NCBI RefSeq assembly: GCF_004342025.1
Contig: NZ_SLWN01000005.1
Location: forward strand, 496,001 to 560,000
Reading direction: 5' to 3'
Source of the DNA: Kribbella steppae
Lineage (GTDB): Bacteria; Actinomycetota; Actinomycetes; Propionibacteriales; Kribbellaceae
DNA: 64,000 nt
Shown: in pieces, positions 32,814-42,247 of the stretch
Layout: the number at the start of each line of letters is the position of its first letter
Numbering within the stretch: position 1 is the stretch's first letter
Translations under genes and position numbers: made by a program
The notes under the pieces: generated by a model
Told to the model about the DNA's origin: nothing
The model's input: the letters and a program-made list of their open reading frames with translations, nothing else
The model's database searches: none

Positions 32814-34247
32814 ATGAGGTTCTTCCGCCCCGTCCTCGGCGTCACCATCGCGATTCTGCTCACCGGCGTACTGGCAGGTCCCGCTCCAGCTGCTGAAAGA
32901 CCTGGACAGGAGAACGCGGTGCAGTCGCAGACCTTCCGCAACCCGGTGAACCCGTCGGCCGACCCGTCGCTGATGTTCGACAACGGCCGGTACTACGTCG
33001 CGACCACCCGCGGCGACCGGATCGGGATCTGGTCGTCGCCGAGTCTGGCGACGCTGCTGGTCGAGCCCGAGCAGGTGGTGTGGCGGGACTCGGATCCGAG
33101 CCGCAACACGCAGATGTGGGCGCCGGCGTTCCGCAAGGTGGACGGCCGTTGGTACATCTACTACACCGCCTCGGACGGCGTGGACGCGAACCACCGGATG
33201 TACGTGATCGAGTCCGAGGGCGACAACCCGCTCGGGCCGTACCACTTCAAGGCGAAGATCGCGGACTTCGGCGAGTACGCGATCGACGGCGAGCCGATCA
33301 CGGTGAACGGGCAGCAGTACTTCGTCTGGACCGGACCCGGCCGTGGTCAGGGCGGGCCCGCGCAGCTGTACATCGCGCGGATGAGCAACCCGTGGACCGT
33401 CACCGGCGGCCGGGTCGCGATCCCGGCGGACGGCGGATGCACCGAGGTACGGGAGGGACCGACGCCGATCTACGGCAACGGGCGGGTGTTCCTGACCTAC
33501 TCCTCGTGCGACACCGGGAAGCCGGACTACCAGCTGTGGATGAAGAGCATCGGGAACGGCGCCGACCCGATGGTCGCATCGAACTGGGTGCAGCACCCCG
33601 GGCCGATCTTCTCCCGCAACGACGCGACCGGCGTCTGGGGACCGGGGCACCACTCGTTCTTCAAGTCCCCTGACGGCACCGAGGACTGGATCGCGTACCA
33701 CGGCAAGAACACCAGCACGTACACGTACTCCTTCCGCACCAGCCGCGTGCAGAAGATCAGCTGGAACACCGACGGCACTCCCAACTTGGGCAGGCCGTTG
33801 GCCGCCGGTGCCACCCAGAGCTTGCCTTCCGGTGACCCCGGCACGGCGAACTACTGGATCAACGACTTCGACACCGGCACCGGCCTCAACCAGGTCGAGT
33901 ACGCCGGCAACTGGAACTCCGGCTCCGGCTGCGGCACACAGTGTTTCTGGGGCAACGACCACTGGAGCGGCGAGACCAACGCGTCGGCCACCATCCGCTT
34001 CACCGGCACCAAGGTCGCCTTGCTGAGCGTTGTCGACGTTGGCAACGGCATCGCCGGCATCTCCATCGACGGCGGCGCTGAACAACGCATCGACTACTAC
34101 AGCTCGATCCGAGTCGGCGAACAACTCATCTACGTCAGCCCAAACCTCCCAGCAGGCCCCCACACCCTGAAGGTCCGCGTCACCGGCGACAAGAACCCCG
34201 CCTCCGGCAGCACCGTCATCAGCCTCGACCGCATCGAGGTCTACTGA
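32814..34247 (+). CDS. secreted GH43-family glycosidase (arabinofuranosidase/xylosidase type)
   Basis: 477 residues. A Sec signal peptide (MRFFRPVLGVTIAILLTG, cleavage after PAPAA) precedes a five-bladed propeller: NPVNPSADPSLMFDNGRYYV carries the general-base Asp, EYAIDGEPITVNGQQY the pKa-modulating Asp, and TEVREGPTPI the acid Glu. After about residue 320 a C-terminal beta-sandwich follows (SGDPGTANYWINDFDTG, ATIRFTGTKVALLSVVD, LKVRVTGDKNPASGSTVI), of the carbohydrate-binding type. Members release arabinose or xylose from plant cell-wall polymers. The gene is monocistronic, ends at an inverted-repeat element and converges on the rhamnosidase operon. Confidence 0.9.
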   Translation: MRFFRPVLGVTIAILLTGVLAGPAPAAERPGQENAVQSQTFRNPVNPSADPSLMFDNGRYYVATTRGDRIGIWSSPSLATLLVEPEQVVWRDSDPSRNTQMWAPAFRKVDGRWYIYYTASDGVDANHRMYVIESEGDNPLGPYHFKAKIADFGEYAIDGEPITVNGQQYFVWTGPGRGQGGPAQLYIARMSNPWTVTGGRVAIPADGGCTEVREGPTPIYGNGRVFLTYSSCDTGKPDYQLWMKSIGNGADPMVASNWVQHPGPIFSRNDATGVWGPGHHSFFKSPDGTEDWIAYHGKNTSTYTYSFRTSRVQKISWNTDGTPNLGRPLAAGATQSLPSGDPGTANYWINDFDTGTGLNQVEYAGNWNSGSGCGTQCFWGNDHWSGETNASATIRFTGTKVALLSVVDVGNGIAGISIDGGAEQRIDYYSSIRVGEQLIYVSPNLPAGPHTLKVRVTGDKNPASGSTVISLDRIEVY

Positions 34248-34256
34248 GGTCAGCGC

Positions 34257-34358
34257 GGGACCTAAGGACAGGAGGTAGTGCGCCGCGGCCGGCGGTCCCC
34301 CGCGTGCGGGCACGCCACCGGCAGCGCTCGGCGGGACTACCTCCTGTCCTTCGGTCCC
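34257..34358. repeat. 102-bp inverted-repeat element at the convergent GH43/GH106 gene ends
   Basis: The 23-bp arms 34257-34279 and 34336-34358 are inverted repeats with a single mismatch (core AAGGACAGGAGGTAGT). The interior is GC-rich and can fold further. The right arm encodes the last residues and TAG stop of the GH106-like protein, so the element overlaps a coding end. The arms differ in sequence from copies A-C, but size and placement are alike. It would act as a bidirectional terminator for the two convergent genes. Confidence 0.75.
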
Positions 34359-37300
34359 GATCCCGCGACGCGGACTGGGCCGAAGAGGCCTGAGGTGTTT
34401 TGGCCGGGGAAGATGAAGTGGGTCGGGCTGATGGCGTCGAGGTGGGGGGCTGCGGTGTTGAAGACTTCGACCGTGAGGGTGTGTTCTCCTGGCGCGACGC
34501 CGGTGAGGTCGAAGGTGTACGGCGAGCAGAAGCGGGAGCCGATGCTGACGCCGTCGATCAGTACTTCGGCCGTTCCTCGGACTCGGCCGAGGTCCAGGGT
34601 CGCGGCTTCCGGGAGGACGAGGCGGCGGGTGTAGCGGACGCCGCCGCTGTACTCGGACAGACCGTGAGTCTCCCAGTTGCCCAACGGCATTCGGCCGGGG
34701 CCAACGGTCGCCCTGATCGGTGCGGTGAGAGCGGCGCCGGCTTCGTGGCCGGGGGTGGTCATCAGGGTGAGCCAGCCGGTCTTCCCACCTGCAGGTATGT
34801 CGGCGACAACCCTGCCTGTGCCAGTGGCGAGTTGCTCGCCGTCGACGCTGAGGACGGCCTCACCGACCAGGTCGACCTCGAGGCGGGTTGTGCCTGGCGG
34901 GAGGTCGAAGCGCAGGTGTTCGATCCGGTCGGGTGATGGCCGGGGGACGGCGAACGTGACGGGCTCGACCACGGTGGTATCCGTACCGTCGAGCCAGGCG
35001 GCGGCCGGGAGCGGATGAGGTCGGCGGGTGAGGTGCAGGTCGGCCAGCGCACGGTGCCACGGGCGCCGTCGTCCCGTCGGCACAGTCGATCCGTCGACGG
35101 TTGCCTTCCAGTCGTGGTCGGGGATCACCAGACCGTCGACCAGGATTGGGGTCGGCCGGGTCACCTCCACCACGATCGTGTTCTCGACCCCCGGTCGCAG
35201 TACGGCGGCCGCGTCGTACCGCCGTACCCGAGGGGTCGGCCGCTCGTACGGCATGAAGCCACCCTGACGACCCACTTCGAGATCGTTCACGTACAGCCGC
35301 GCCGATCCCCACGCGGTCAACGTGAGCTCGGTGCAATCACCGGGTACGACGGTCGTGCTGTAGCGGATCGCCGTACCAGACCCCGGCGAGTCGACCGCGA
35401 TCCACTCGGGCCGACGGTACGACGCCACGTCGCGAACGAAAGCCACATTCGCCCGGAGGTCCAGCCGCTCGGACGGCGTCAACCGCAGCTCGAGCTGATG
35501 CGTGCCGGCCTGGAGAGCCACCTCGACCGAGCCGAAGTAGCCGCCGTCGTCGGAGATCGGCAGCGGCTGACCGTCGATCAGCAACTCCTTGGCCGCCGGC
35601 GCCCCAACGACCACCGTCGAACTCAAGGTCGACGCTAGCTCGAAGGCCGCGGCGAACGTCACTGTCTGGCCGGCGTCGACAGTGCCGAAGTCGAGGAAGT
35701 CCTCCGGGACGTGACCCTTCGGGCCGAGCGCGTGGTGATGGATGTGGTCCTTGCGGATCCCCAATGACTCTGAGTACTCGACGGGCTCGCCGTTGATGAG
35801 ACCGTGCGGCCCGAAGGTCGCGTGCGCCGGTCGCCAGTCGTCCGAACCCTCGACGCGATGCTCCAGCGCCCAGCGCTCGACCACGACATCACCTGAGGGA
35901 GCCTTGGCCGGCCAAGCGAAGTCGCCCCACGTGTTGTCCAGGGTCGGAATCAGCTCGACGTCCCAGTCACCCTCGAGCGTCGACTCCACCCGCACGCCCG
36001 GCTCCTCAGCCACCGCAGACGGGTTGCCCTCGGCAAACACCACCAGCGCGGCAGGGCCGTGATCGAACGGAACGACGACCTCACCGTCCTTGCAGGCAAG
36101 AGGTTTCGAGGAACCGTCGAACGGATTCACCAGCAGCGGCGGGCCTGGCATGTCGCGGACCCGCAACCTCACCTCGTCCAGATACCGCGAAGGATCGAAG
36201 GAGTACCCAACACTCGCCCACTCGTGACTGATCCCCCGCCCCACAGGCTGGCCGTCGATCTGCGTCGCGCTCCACTCGGTCGGCGTGACGAACACGACCA
36301 GCGCGTCGTCGACCTCCCGAGTCAGCACCGGCACGTCCGCCTCCACCCGCCGCGGCAACCGCGCCAGCGACGAAGGCACATCAGCGGCCTCGGCCACCAC
36401 CACAACCTCACCGGACAGCCCGTCAGGAACGGCGCCTACGGCAACTACCAACCCGCCCGCGGCGGTGAACTCGGAGAGCCGCTCGATCACGGCATCCTCG
36501 AGCACGGTTGCCGCAGGCAACACAATGGCCGAGTACCGCTCGTCCGCGATCGACAGCTGCGGCCCGTCCGCCACCTGGGCGCCGGCCAGCGACTCGTCGT
36601 CGATCACATCCGCGTCGATCCGCGCCCGATCCAGCACCCCGAGCACTGGTGCGAACCAGGTCGCATCCCCGACCAGCTCCCGGTACACCTCCTGAGCAAG
36701 CAGCGCCGCAGGACCAGGCCCGTCCATGGTCAGATCGGCCTGAGCCGTCGCATTCGGGAACAGTACGGCGACCTCACACACGTGCCGCCCCAACGACAAC
36801 GCCGCGCACAGCCGTGTCACCGCATCCGCGAACGCCTTGTGATGCCGCCAGTACGGCTGACGCCAGTCAGTTGACGGCGGTGCCCATTCCCACCACCCGG
36901 CCCGCGTCGTGTAGTAGACGGCATGCGGGTTGTACAGCGTCGCCCCGGTCCGCAACCACGGCAGCAACCAGTCGAACGTCTCCTCCAACGTCCCACCCCA
37001 TCCGGTGGAGTGAAACGCCTCGATCCACGTCCGCGGCCGCTCGTACAGATGGGCCAATGACGAGTGGATCCGCGCATCACCATGGTGGTCCGACCCCGGC
37101 GCACTGAACCACCGATGCGTCCGCGCATAGTCGGCGTACAACTCGACACCCTCGACCGGCAGCCCGGCTCGCGCCGGATCCTGCTGGTCGCACCCGACCA
37201 CGAGCCCATGCTTCTCGTGCCACTCGTGCAACGGCCGGAAGAACGCCTCCTCCGCCAACGACGCCCTCAGCGCGTGGTAGTCCCGCCGTACCCGATCCCC

Positions 37301-38074
37301 ATCCGGTACGGCGGAATCCCACAGCGCACTGAGTCGGTCGCGGAGGTCGTACCCATAACGCGCCAGGAATCGCTCTGCGAAGTCAGCGGACCACGTGGGC
37401 ACCGACGGCAACTCGTCCTGGAACGACCCGACCACGACCCGACCAAGTCGGTCCCCCAGCCGCCGCTCGAACTCACCGTGCACCTGATCGAGCAACGCCG
37501 TACAGGCGGAAGGACTCAGGTAGTCGAACCCATGGTCCGTCTCGTAGAACAACGACAGCTGGGACTCGACGAGCACCTCACACGACGCCCCGGCCGCATC
37601 AGCAACCACCTCAGCCGCAGGCTCCACCGCCGCAGAGATCACCCGACCACCCGCCGGACACCGCACCGTCAGCCGCCCAGTCCCACTCACCGTCAGCCGC
37701 TGCAGACGACGACCGGCGTACACGGGCTGCCGAGCCACCAACCGCGCCTGGATGTCCGCCCCGGAGAACCCGAGTTGGTCGTAGAACCACAACGAGACAC
37801 CCAACTCGGCAGCGTCGTCGCAGACCCCGAGGAAGATCTCCCACCACCGCTCCGAGAAGAACGGCGGATCGTCCGCATCGCACCCGTGGTCGGACCCAGC
37901 CGGGGCCAGATTCAGTACGACGAGTTGGTACACCCCACCCTCGACGAACCGCTCGAGCTGCCAGCGCAGCCGAGCCGGGTCGAGCGGTTCGCCGCTCCAC
38001 CACCAGATGGGCGCAGGTGAGTAGGCCCTGGGCGGATCGGTCAGAACCGACGCCAGGCGAGGGGGAAGTGCCAC
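34337..38074 (-). CDS. GH106-like alpha-L-rhamnosidase / glycosyl hydrolase
   Basis: 1245 residues from GTG 38074 (AAGGGA 5 nt upstream), without a signal peptide, so cytoplasmic. The N-terminal catalytic part (PPRAYSPAPIWWWSGEPLDP, GGVYQLVVLNLAP, then GVSLWFYDQLGFSG and VVVGSFQDELPS) has the layout of GH106 and related barrels; Glu of QDELPS and acidic residues of GVELYADY are candidate catalytic groups. Middle and C-terminal beta domains follow, including SRFCSPYTFDLTGVAPGEHTLTVEV, a galactose-binding-like fold. It probably cleaves rhamnose or a similar sugar from oligosaccharides brought in by the ABC importer whose genes precede it. The last codons lie within the inverted-repeat element. 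Confidence 0.8.
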   Translation of the reverse strand: MALPPRLASVLTDPPRAYSPAPIWWWSGEPLDPARLRWQLERFVEGGVYQLVVLNLAPAGSDHGCDADDPPFFSERWWEIFLGVCDDAAELGVSLWFYDQLGFSGADIQARLVARQPVYAGRRLQRLTVSGTGRLTVRCPAGGRVISAAVEPAAEVVADAAGASCEVLVESQLSLFYETDHGFDYLSPSACTALLDQVHGEFERRLGDRLGRVVVGSFQDELPSVPTWSADFAERFLARYGYDLRDRLSALWDSAVPDGDRVRRDYHALRASLAEEAFFRPLHEWHEKHGLVVGCDQQDPARAGLPVEGVELYADYARTHRWFSAPGSDHHGDARIHSSLAHLYERPRTWIEAFHSTGWGGTLEETFDWLLPWLRTGATLYNPHAVYYTTRAGWWEWAPPSTDWRQPYWRHHKAFADAVTRLCAALSLGRHVCEVAVLFPNATAQADLTMDGPGPAALLAQEVYRELVGDATWFAPVLGVLDRARIDADVIDDESLAGAQVADGPQLSIADERYSAIVLPAATVLEDAVIERLSEFTAAGGLVVAVGAVPDGLSGEVVVVAEAADVPSSLARLPRRVEADVPVLTREVDDALVVFVTPTEWSATQIDGQPVGRGISHEWASVGYSFDPSRYLDEVRLRVRDMPGPPLLVNPFDGSSKPLACKDGEVVVPFDHGPAALVVFAEGNPSAVAEEPGVRVESTLEGDWDVELIPTLDNTWGDFAWPAKAPSGDVVVERWALEHRVEGSDDWRPAHATFGPHGLINGEPVEYSESLGIRKDHIHHHALGPKGHVPEDFLDFGTVDAGQTVTFAAAFELASTLSSTVVVGAPAAKELLIDGQPLPISDDGGYFGSVEVALQAGTHQLELRLTPSERLDLRANVAFVRDVASYRRPEWIAVDSPGSGTAIRYSTTVVPGDCTELTLTAWGSARLYVNDLEVGRQGGFMPYERPTPRVRRYDAAAVLRPGVENTIVVEVTRPTPILVDGLVIPDHDWKATVDGSTVPTGRRRPWHRALADLHLTRRPHPLPAAAWLDGTDTTVVEPVTFAVPRPSPDRIEHLRFDLPPGTTRLEVDLVGEAVLSVDGEQLATGTGRVVADIPAGGKTGWLTLMTTPGHEAGAALTAPIRATVGPGRMPLGNWETHGLSEYSGGVRYTRRLVLPEAATLDLGRVRGTAEVLIDGVSIGSRFCSPYTFDLTGVAPGEHTLTVEVFNTAAPHLDAISPTHFIFPGQNTSGLFGPVRVAGSGPKDRR

Positions 38075-38076
38075 GG

Positions 38077-38904
38077 TTATCCCTTCAGGCCGCTGGAGAA
38101 GCCGCGAATCACGTACCGCTGGAGGACCAGGAAGACCAGCAGAATGGGCAGCGCGGCCAGCACCAGGCCGGCTGCGACGAGTCCGTAGTCCGAGGTGTAT
38201 TCGTTGACGAAGGCAAACACCCGGACCGGGACGGTCTCCCGGCCGGAGCCGCCGAGGTAGAGCAACGGCGTGAAGAAGTCGTTCCAGATGTGGACCGCGT
38301 TGAGGATCAGCACGGTGCCGGTGATCGGCCGCAGCAGCGGGAAGATCACGTACCCGAACGCCTGCAGGTGCGAGGCGCCGTCGATCAGCGCCGCGTTGGT
38401 GTAGTCGGCCGGCAACGACCTGATGAACCCGGTGTAGAGGAACACCGTGAACGGCAACTGGATCCCGGTGTAGAACAGGATCATCCCCTGGTAGGTGCCG
38501 AGCAGGCCCATGTTGTTGACCATTTGATACAGCGGGATCATCCCGAGCTGGAACGGCAGGATGATGCCGACCAGGAACAGGATGTAGAGGCTGTAGCTGA
38601 GCCTGGATGCCGTACGGGCCAGGAAGTACGCCGCCAGCGACCCGAGCACGATCAACACGACGACGCTGCTCACCGTGATGAGCGTGCTGTTGAGCAGCGC
38701 CGAGCCGAGTGAGGCCGACTGCCAGGCCTCGCCGAAGCTGCCGACCGACGGCGGATCGGGGAGCGACAGCGGCTTGTTCGCGATCTGCTCCGGATCCTTG
38801 AAGGCCAACGTCACCAGGGCGTAGACCGGGAACAGGAACATGATCGCGACCGCGATCATGACGACCTCGCGCACCAGGGTGCGTGGGCGGTAGCCGGTCC
38901 TCAT
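38077..38904 (-). CDS. carbohydrate ABC permease (MalG-like)
   Basis: 275 residues from ATG 38904, which overlaps the upstream permease stop (ATGA). Six hydrophobic segments, starting VVMIAVAIMFLFPVYALV; the EAA loop reads YTNAALIDGASHLQAFGYVIFPLLRP. The C-terminus ends in the common RYVIRGFSSGLKG tail. It forms the channel with the next gene product. No ATPase is encoded nearby. Confidence 0.93.
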   Translation of the reverse strand: MRTGYRPRTLVREVVMIAVAIMFLFPVYALVTLAFKDPEQIANKPLSLPDPPSVGSFGEAWQSASLGSALLNSTLITVSSVVVLIVLGSLAAYFLARTASRLSYSLYILFLVGIILPFQLGMIPLYQMVNNMGLLGTYQGMILFYTGIQLPFTVFLYTGFIRSLPADYTNAALIDGASHLQAFGYVIFPLLRPITGTVLILNAVHIWNDFFTPLLYLGGSGRETVPVRVFAFVNEYTSDYGLVAAGLVLAALPILLVFLVLQRYVIRGFSSGLKG

Positions 38905-39833
38905 GCCGTCGTCTCCCTCGAACGCAGATAGCCGATCTGGATGAAGGAGACCGCCGCGACGAAGATCGCCAGCACCAGTGCGACCGCGGTGCTGTAGCCG
39001 AACTTCCCGAACACGAAGGCCTGCTTGTAGAGCACCGTCGACAGCGTGTCCGTCGCGTAGCCCGGACCGCCGTTCGTCATCGCGATGATCTGGGTGAACA
39101 GCGTCAGGCCGCCGACCGTCGACAGCATCACGTTGATCGTCGTCGCCGGCGCGAGCAGCGGCCAGGTGATGTGCCGGAACCGCGCGAACAGGCCGGCGCC
39201 GTCCACCATCGCGGACTCCTGCAACTCCTGCGGCACGCCTTCCAGCCCGGCCAGGAAGATCACCATCGAGTAGCCGGCGCACTGCCAGATCACCGTGAAC
39301 GCGACCGACCAGATCGCCAGCGAGGGATCACCGAGCCAGTCCTGCCGCAACGCCCCGAGACCGATCGCGTTCAGCGCGGCGTTGAGCCCGGCGTCCGGCG
39401 CCGGGTTGTAGACGTACTTCCACAGGAACGACACCATCACCGGGCTGACCACGACCGGCGCGAAGAAGATCACCCGCAACGCCATCCGGCTCTTGATCCC
39501 CGTGTGTACGCCGAGTGCCAGCAGCAGCCCGATCCCGTTCTGTACGACGACGATCGCAATCGTCAGCAGCAACGTGTTGCGCATGGCCCCCAGGGCCTGG
39601 TCGTCATGAACCAACTGCTTGAAGTTCTCCAGCCCCACGAACGACCGCTGCTCCCCAACCCCGGACCAGTCGGTGAACGCCGACCCCGCCCCGACAATGC
39701 TCGGATAGAGCATCACCAGCGCGTACACGACCAGCGCCGGCACCGCGAAGAACCACGGCGGCGCAATCCCGCCCCCGCGACGCCGCGGTGCCTTCGCGGC
39801 ATCCCGCCGTACCGCTGTAGTGATAGCCGTCAT
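38901..39833 (-). CDS. carbohydrate ABC permease (MalF-like)
   Basis: 310 residues from ATG 39833, overlapping the binding-protein stop by 4 nt. A basic N-terminus (RRDAAKAPRRRGGG) is followed by TM1 (PPWFFAVPALVVYALVML). The EAA loop is ELQESAMVDGAGLFARFRHI, and a NGGPGYATDTLS stretch near the last helices is typical of sugar-type MalF permeases. It partners with the MalG-like permease. Confidence 0.93.
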   Translation of the reverse strand: MTAITTAVRRDAAKAPRRRGGGIAPPWFFAVPALVVYALVMLYPSIVGAGSAFTDWSGVGEQRSFVGLENFKQLVHDDQALGAMRNTLLLTIAIVVVQNGIGLLLALGVHTGIKSRMALRVIFFAPVVVSPVMVSFLWKYVYNPAPDAGLNAALNAIGLGALRQDWLGDPSLAIWSVAFTVIWQCAGYSMVIFLAGLEGVPQELQESAMVDGAGLFARFRHITWPLLAPATTINVMLSTVGGLTLFTQIIAMTNGGPGYATDTLSTVLYKQAFVFGKFGYSTAVALVLAIFVAAVSFIQIGYLRSRETTA

Positions 39834-41116
39834 GCGGTCTTCCGGTAGGCCTCGTCCATCTTCTTCAGGGCACCCGGGACCGTGCTTTTGCCGCCGAGGA
39901 GTTCTTGGACCACGGCGAAGTGGGTGGGCTGGACCTCGGCGTTCGGCCAGCGTTGGTCCATGAAGGGGACGGCCTTGTTGTCCTTCAGGTAGGGCAGGAA
40001 GGGCTTCAGGACCGGGTCGACCTTCGCGTCACCGTCGGAGTACAGCGGGACACAGGCGACCGCCTCGGCCCAGGCGTTCACAACCTCCGGCTGGCCGCAG
40101 TACTCGATGAACTTCTTCGCCTGGTCGGCCTTCTTGCTCTTCGCGCTGACCGCGATACCGACCACGACCCCGCCGGGGATCCAGTTGTCCGCTTCGACGT
40201 CGGTGGCCGGGAACGGGAACATGCCGAGGTCGTCCGGTGACGGCGCCGCCTCGCGGAAGGCCTGCAGGACGGCGGACACCTGCACGGCCATCGCGGCCTT
40301 GCCGGTGCCGACCATCGAGGTGGCCTGCTCGTACGTCGTCCCATTCGGGTTGTCGTTGAAGTAGCCCTTCTTCTGCAGCTCCAGGTACTTGTCCATCGCG
40401 TCGGCCCAGCCGGAGTCGGCGAACGACGCGTTGCCGGCGGTCATCTTGTCGTCGAAGTCGGGCGTCTTGGCGTAGACCGTGCCGGGTACCAGCGCGTAGT
40501 CGATCAGCTGGGTCACCCACGGGGTCTGCGCGCCGAGGGCGATCGGGACGATGCCCTTCTTCTTCAGCTTGTCGCAGACGGCGAGCAGCTCCGACCAGGT
40601 CTTCGGCACCTCGACACCGGCGCTGGCGAACGCCTTCTTGTTGTAGATCGCGCCGAGCACGCTGGTGCCGGGCGAGAAGATGAAGGTCTTGCCGTCGTTC
40701 TGGAACGCGCCCTTGAACCCGGTCGGGATCTTCTGCGTCCAGGACTGGTCGCTGAGGTCGGCGAGCAGGTTCGCCTTGCTCAGCTGGACCATCGACATCG
40801 CGCTGCCGTTACCCGGGTACACCGCGTGCAGGTCGGGTGCGTTACCGGCCGCGAGCTGCGCGCGGAGCGCGGTCTGCAGCTGGTCGGCGGGTGAGAACGA
40901 CAGGTTGAAGTCGAAGTCGGAGTGCGCCTTCTTGTAGTCGTCCAGCGCCTTGCGCAGACCGGCCTCCTGGCTGCCGGCGCCGATCACCTTCACCTGGCCG
41001 CCGGACGACGACGAGCCGCCGCCGTTGCCGCCACAGGCCGCCAGCGTGCCGACGGCGGCGGCGCCACCCATCAGCTGCAGGAGACGCCTCCGACTGACGG
41101 ACTGATCGAGTGCCAT
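39830..41116 (-). CDS. ABC transporter sugar-binding lipoprotein
   Basis: 428 residues. SRRRLLQLMGGAAAVGTLAAC combines a twin-arginine-like start with a lipobox (LAAC), here read as SRRRLLQ plus LAAC, so export may be Tat or Sec and the mature protein is lipid-anchored after a Gly/Ser linker. The body is a family 1 solute-binding protein (FIFSPGTSVLGAIYNKKAF, TSMVGTGKAAMAVQVSA, DNWIPGGVVVGIAVSAKSKK). It is the first gene of the importer/rhamnosidase operon. ATG 41116 has AGGAGG upstream. The ligand is presumably a rhamnose-containing oligosaccharide, by context only. Confidence 0.92.
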   Translation of the reverse strand: MALDQSVSRRRLLQLMGGAAAVGTLAACGGNGGGSSSSGGQVKVIGAGSQEAGLRKALDDYKKAHSDFDFNLSFSPADQLQTALRAQLAAGNAPDLHAVYPGNGSAMSMVQLSKANLLADLSDQSWTQKIPTGFKGAFQNDGKTFIFSPGTSVLGAIYNKKAFASAGVEVPKTWSELLAVCDKLKKKGIVPIALGAQTPWVTQLIDYALVPGTVYAKTPDFDDKMTAGNASFADSGWADAMDKYLELQKKGYFNDNPNGTTYEQATSMVGTGKAAMAVQVSAVLQAFREAAPSPDDLGMFPFPATDVEADNWIPGGVVVGIAVSAKSKKADQAKKFIEYCGQPEVVNAWAEAVACVPLYSDGDAKVDPVLKPFLPYLKDNKAVPFMDQRWPNAEVQPTHFAVVQELLGGKSTVPGALKKMDEAYRKTA

Positions 41117-41434
41117 GGTTCCTCCTGAGCCGCGGGGCGAGAGCCCGCCCCTGAATTACCGCCGAGTGATGTGAAGTAACCGCGATGGCGTGTTACTTTC
41201 TTCACGCGGGACGCTACGGACGGCCCGAGGGGGTGTCAAGACCTCGTTGAAAGGATTCAGTCCGGTCCGGCGCTCCGAAACCGTTTGGGTCGCTGCCCGG
41301 GTCGCCTGAGAAGATGTCGCCGTGCCCGCGACCGCCTGCGCCCTGCCGGCCAGCACGCCGTACGACGTGCTGCGCTCCGTCATGCCGTACGACGGGATCG
41401 GCCGGCACCACGTGACGCCCGGACCGGTGCACGC
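41117..41434. other. 318-bp divergent intergenic region
   Basis: It separates the importer operon (minus) from two membrane-anchored proteins (plus). It holds an AGTAAC dyad at 41171-41205, probably the operator/promoter of the importer operon. On the plus strand an open frame of 38 codons runs from GTG 41322 to TGA 41438, overlapping the next GTG start as GTGA; it has no clear ribosome site and no recognised family, so it is not called as a gene. Confidence 0.6.
41171..41205. promoter_or_regulatory. operator-like inverted repeat upstream of the importer operon
   Basis: GTGAAGTAAC (41171-41180) faces GTTACTTTCTTCAC (41192-41205): GTAAC/GTTAC and GTGAAG/CTTCAC pair exactly, with 4 extra bases in the right arm. 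It lies 55 nt upstream of the binding-protein start in AT-rich sequence, as expected for a LacI- or DeoR-type site. No regulator gene is adjacent. Confidence 0.55.
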
Positions 41435-42136
41435 GTGAAACGTCCGATTCTGGTCACGGCCATCCTCCTGATCACCCTCCTCGGCGCCGCCGCCGGCTAC
41501 TACGCCGGCGACCGCACCGCGCTCCCGGTCCCCACCGCGGCCGGCGCGGCCGTCCCTCTCGGCGAGGTCTCCCCGACACAGTCGGAGCTGACCCGGAAGA
41601 CCCCGGAACCGAACAACCTGGCGGCCCTACAGCCGGGCGAGTTGGACTTCCGCACGCAGAAGTTCACGGTCCAGCAGGATTCGCAGCCCTCGGTGCGACT
41701 GTCGGTGCGGGTGCCGGACGGTTGGGAGAAGACGATCAACAAGGAGACGCCCGGCGAGGTGAAGTTCCTCGACTCGCTGCGCGAGCGCGGCGCGCGGGTG
41801 GAAGCCGGATTCCGGCCCGGCCTGACCACGACGCAGATGCGGGACAAGCTGATCCAGGGCCTCGAGTCGAGCCAGCCGTACGAGAACAACCTCCAGATCG
41901 TCGCCAAGACCGACGACACGATCACCGGCACCGACGGCCGGCCGCGGATGACGTCCACCGTCGCCTACACCTTCATCCCCGGTAAGACGCTGCGGTACGT
42001 CCTGGTCCGCTGGGTGGCCACCGCCGGCGACTCCCTGGCGACGGTGGAGATGTCGATCACTGGACTACCGCAGGACATGAAGGCGCTGAACCTCATCGCG
42101 GACCAGGCGGCCAAGTCGGCAACGCCCGAGGACTGA
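41435..42136 (+). CDS. membrane-anchored protein, paralogue of the next gene
   Basis: 233 residues from GTG 41435. One N-terminal TM helix (PILVTAILLITLLGAAAGYY) anchors an extracytoplasmic domain after a Pro/Thr linker. The domain begins RTQKFTVQQDSQPSVRLSVRVPDGWEKTI and ends RYVLVRWVATAGDSLATVEM with TGLPQDMKALNLI. The second gene 111 nt downstream has the same layout, including RYVIVRWVADES and TGLPQDKKAL, so they are tandem paralogues. The F-x-V ... P-x-GW start resembles that of the extracellular domain of the nearby receptor kinase. No catalytic motif is visible; a ligand-binding or sensory role is a guess. Confidence 0.78.
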   Translation: MKRPILVTAILLITLLGAAAGYYAGDRTALPVPTAAGAAVPLGEVSPTQSELTRKTPEPNNLAALQPGELDFRTQKFTVQQDSQPSVRLSVRVPDGWEKTINKETPGEVKFLDSLRERGARVEAGFRPGLTTTQMRDKLIQGLESSQPYENNLQIVAKTDDTITGTDGRPRMTSTVAYTFIPGKTLRYVLVRWVATAGDSLATVEMSITGLPQDMKALNLIADQAAKSATPED

Positions 42137-42247
42137 GGCATTGAGCGGTGCCCGAAAGGGTTTTCACGGAATTGTTACCCGGCCGCCGCAACCTCGCGGC
42201 GGGCTACGGTGTCTTTGGAGTAGGGGAACTGGGGAGGTGAGGCAGGC

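Noticed and set aside
41322..41438. 38-codon ORF upstream of the first anchored paralogue
   Set aside because: It has a GTGA overlap with the next gene but no ribosome site, no hydrophobic or domain signal and no family; left as a possibility inside the intergenic description.
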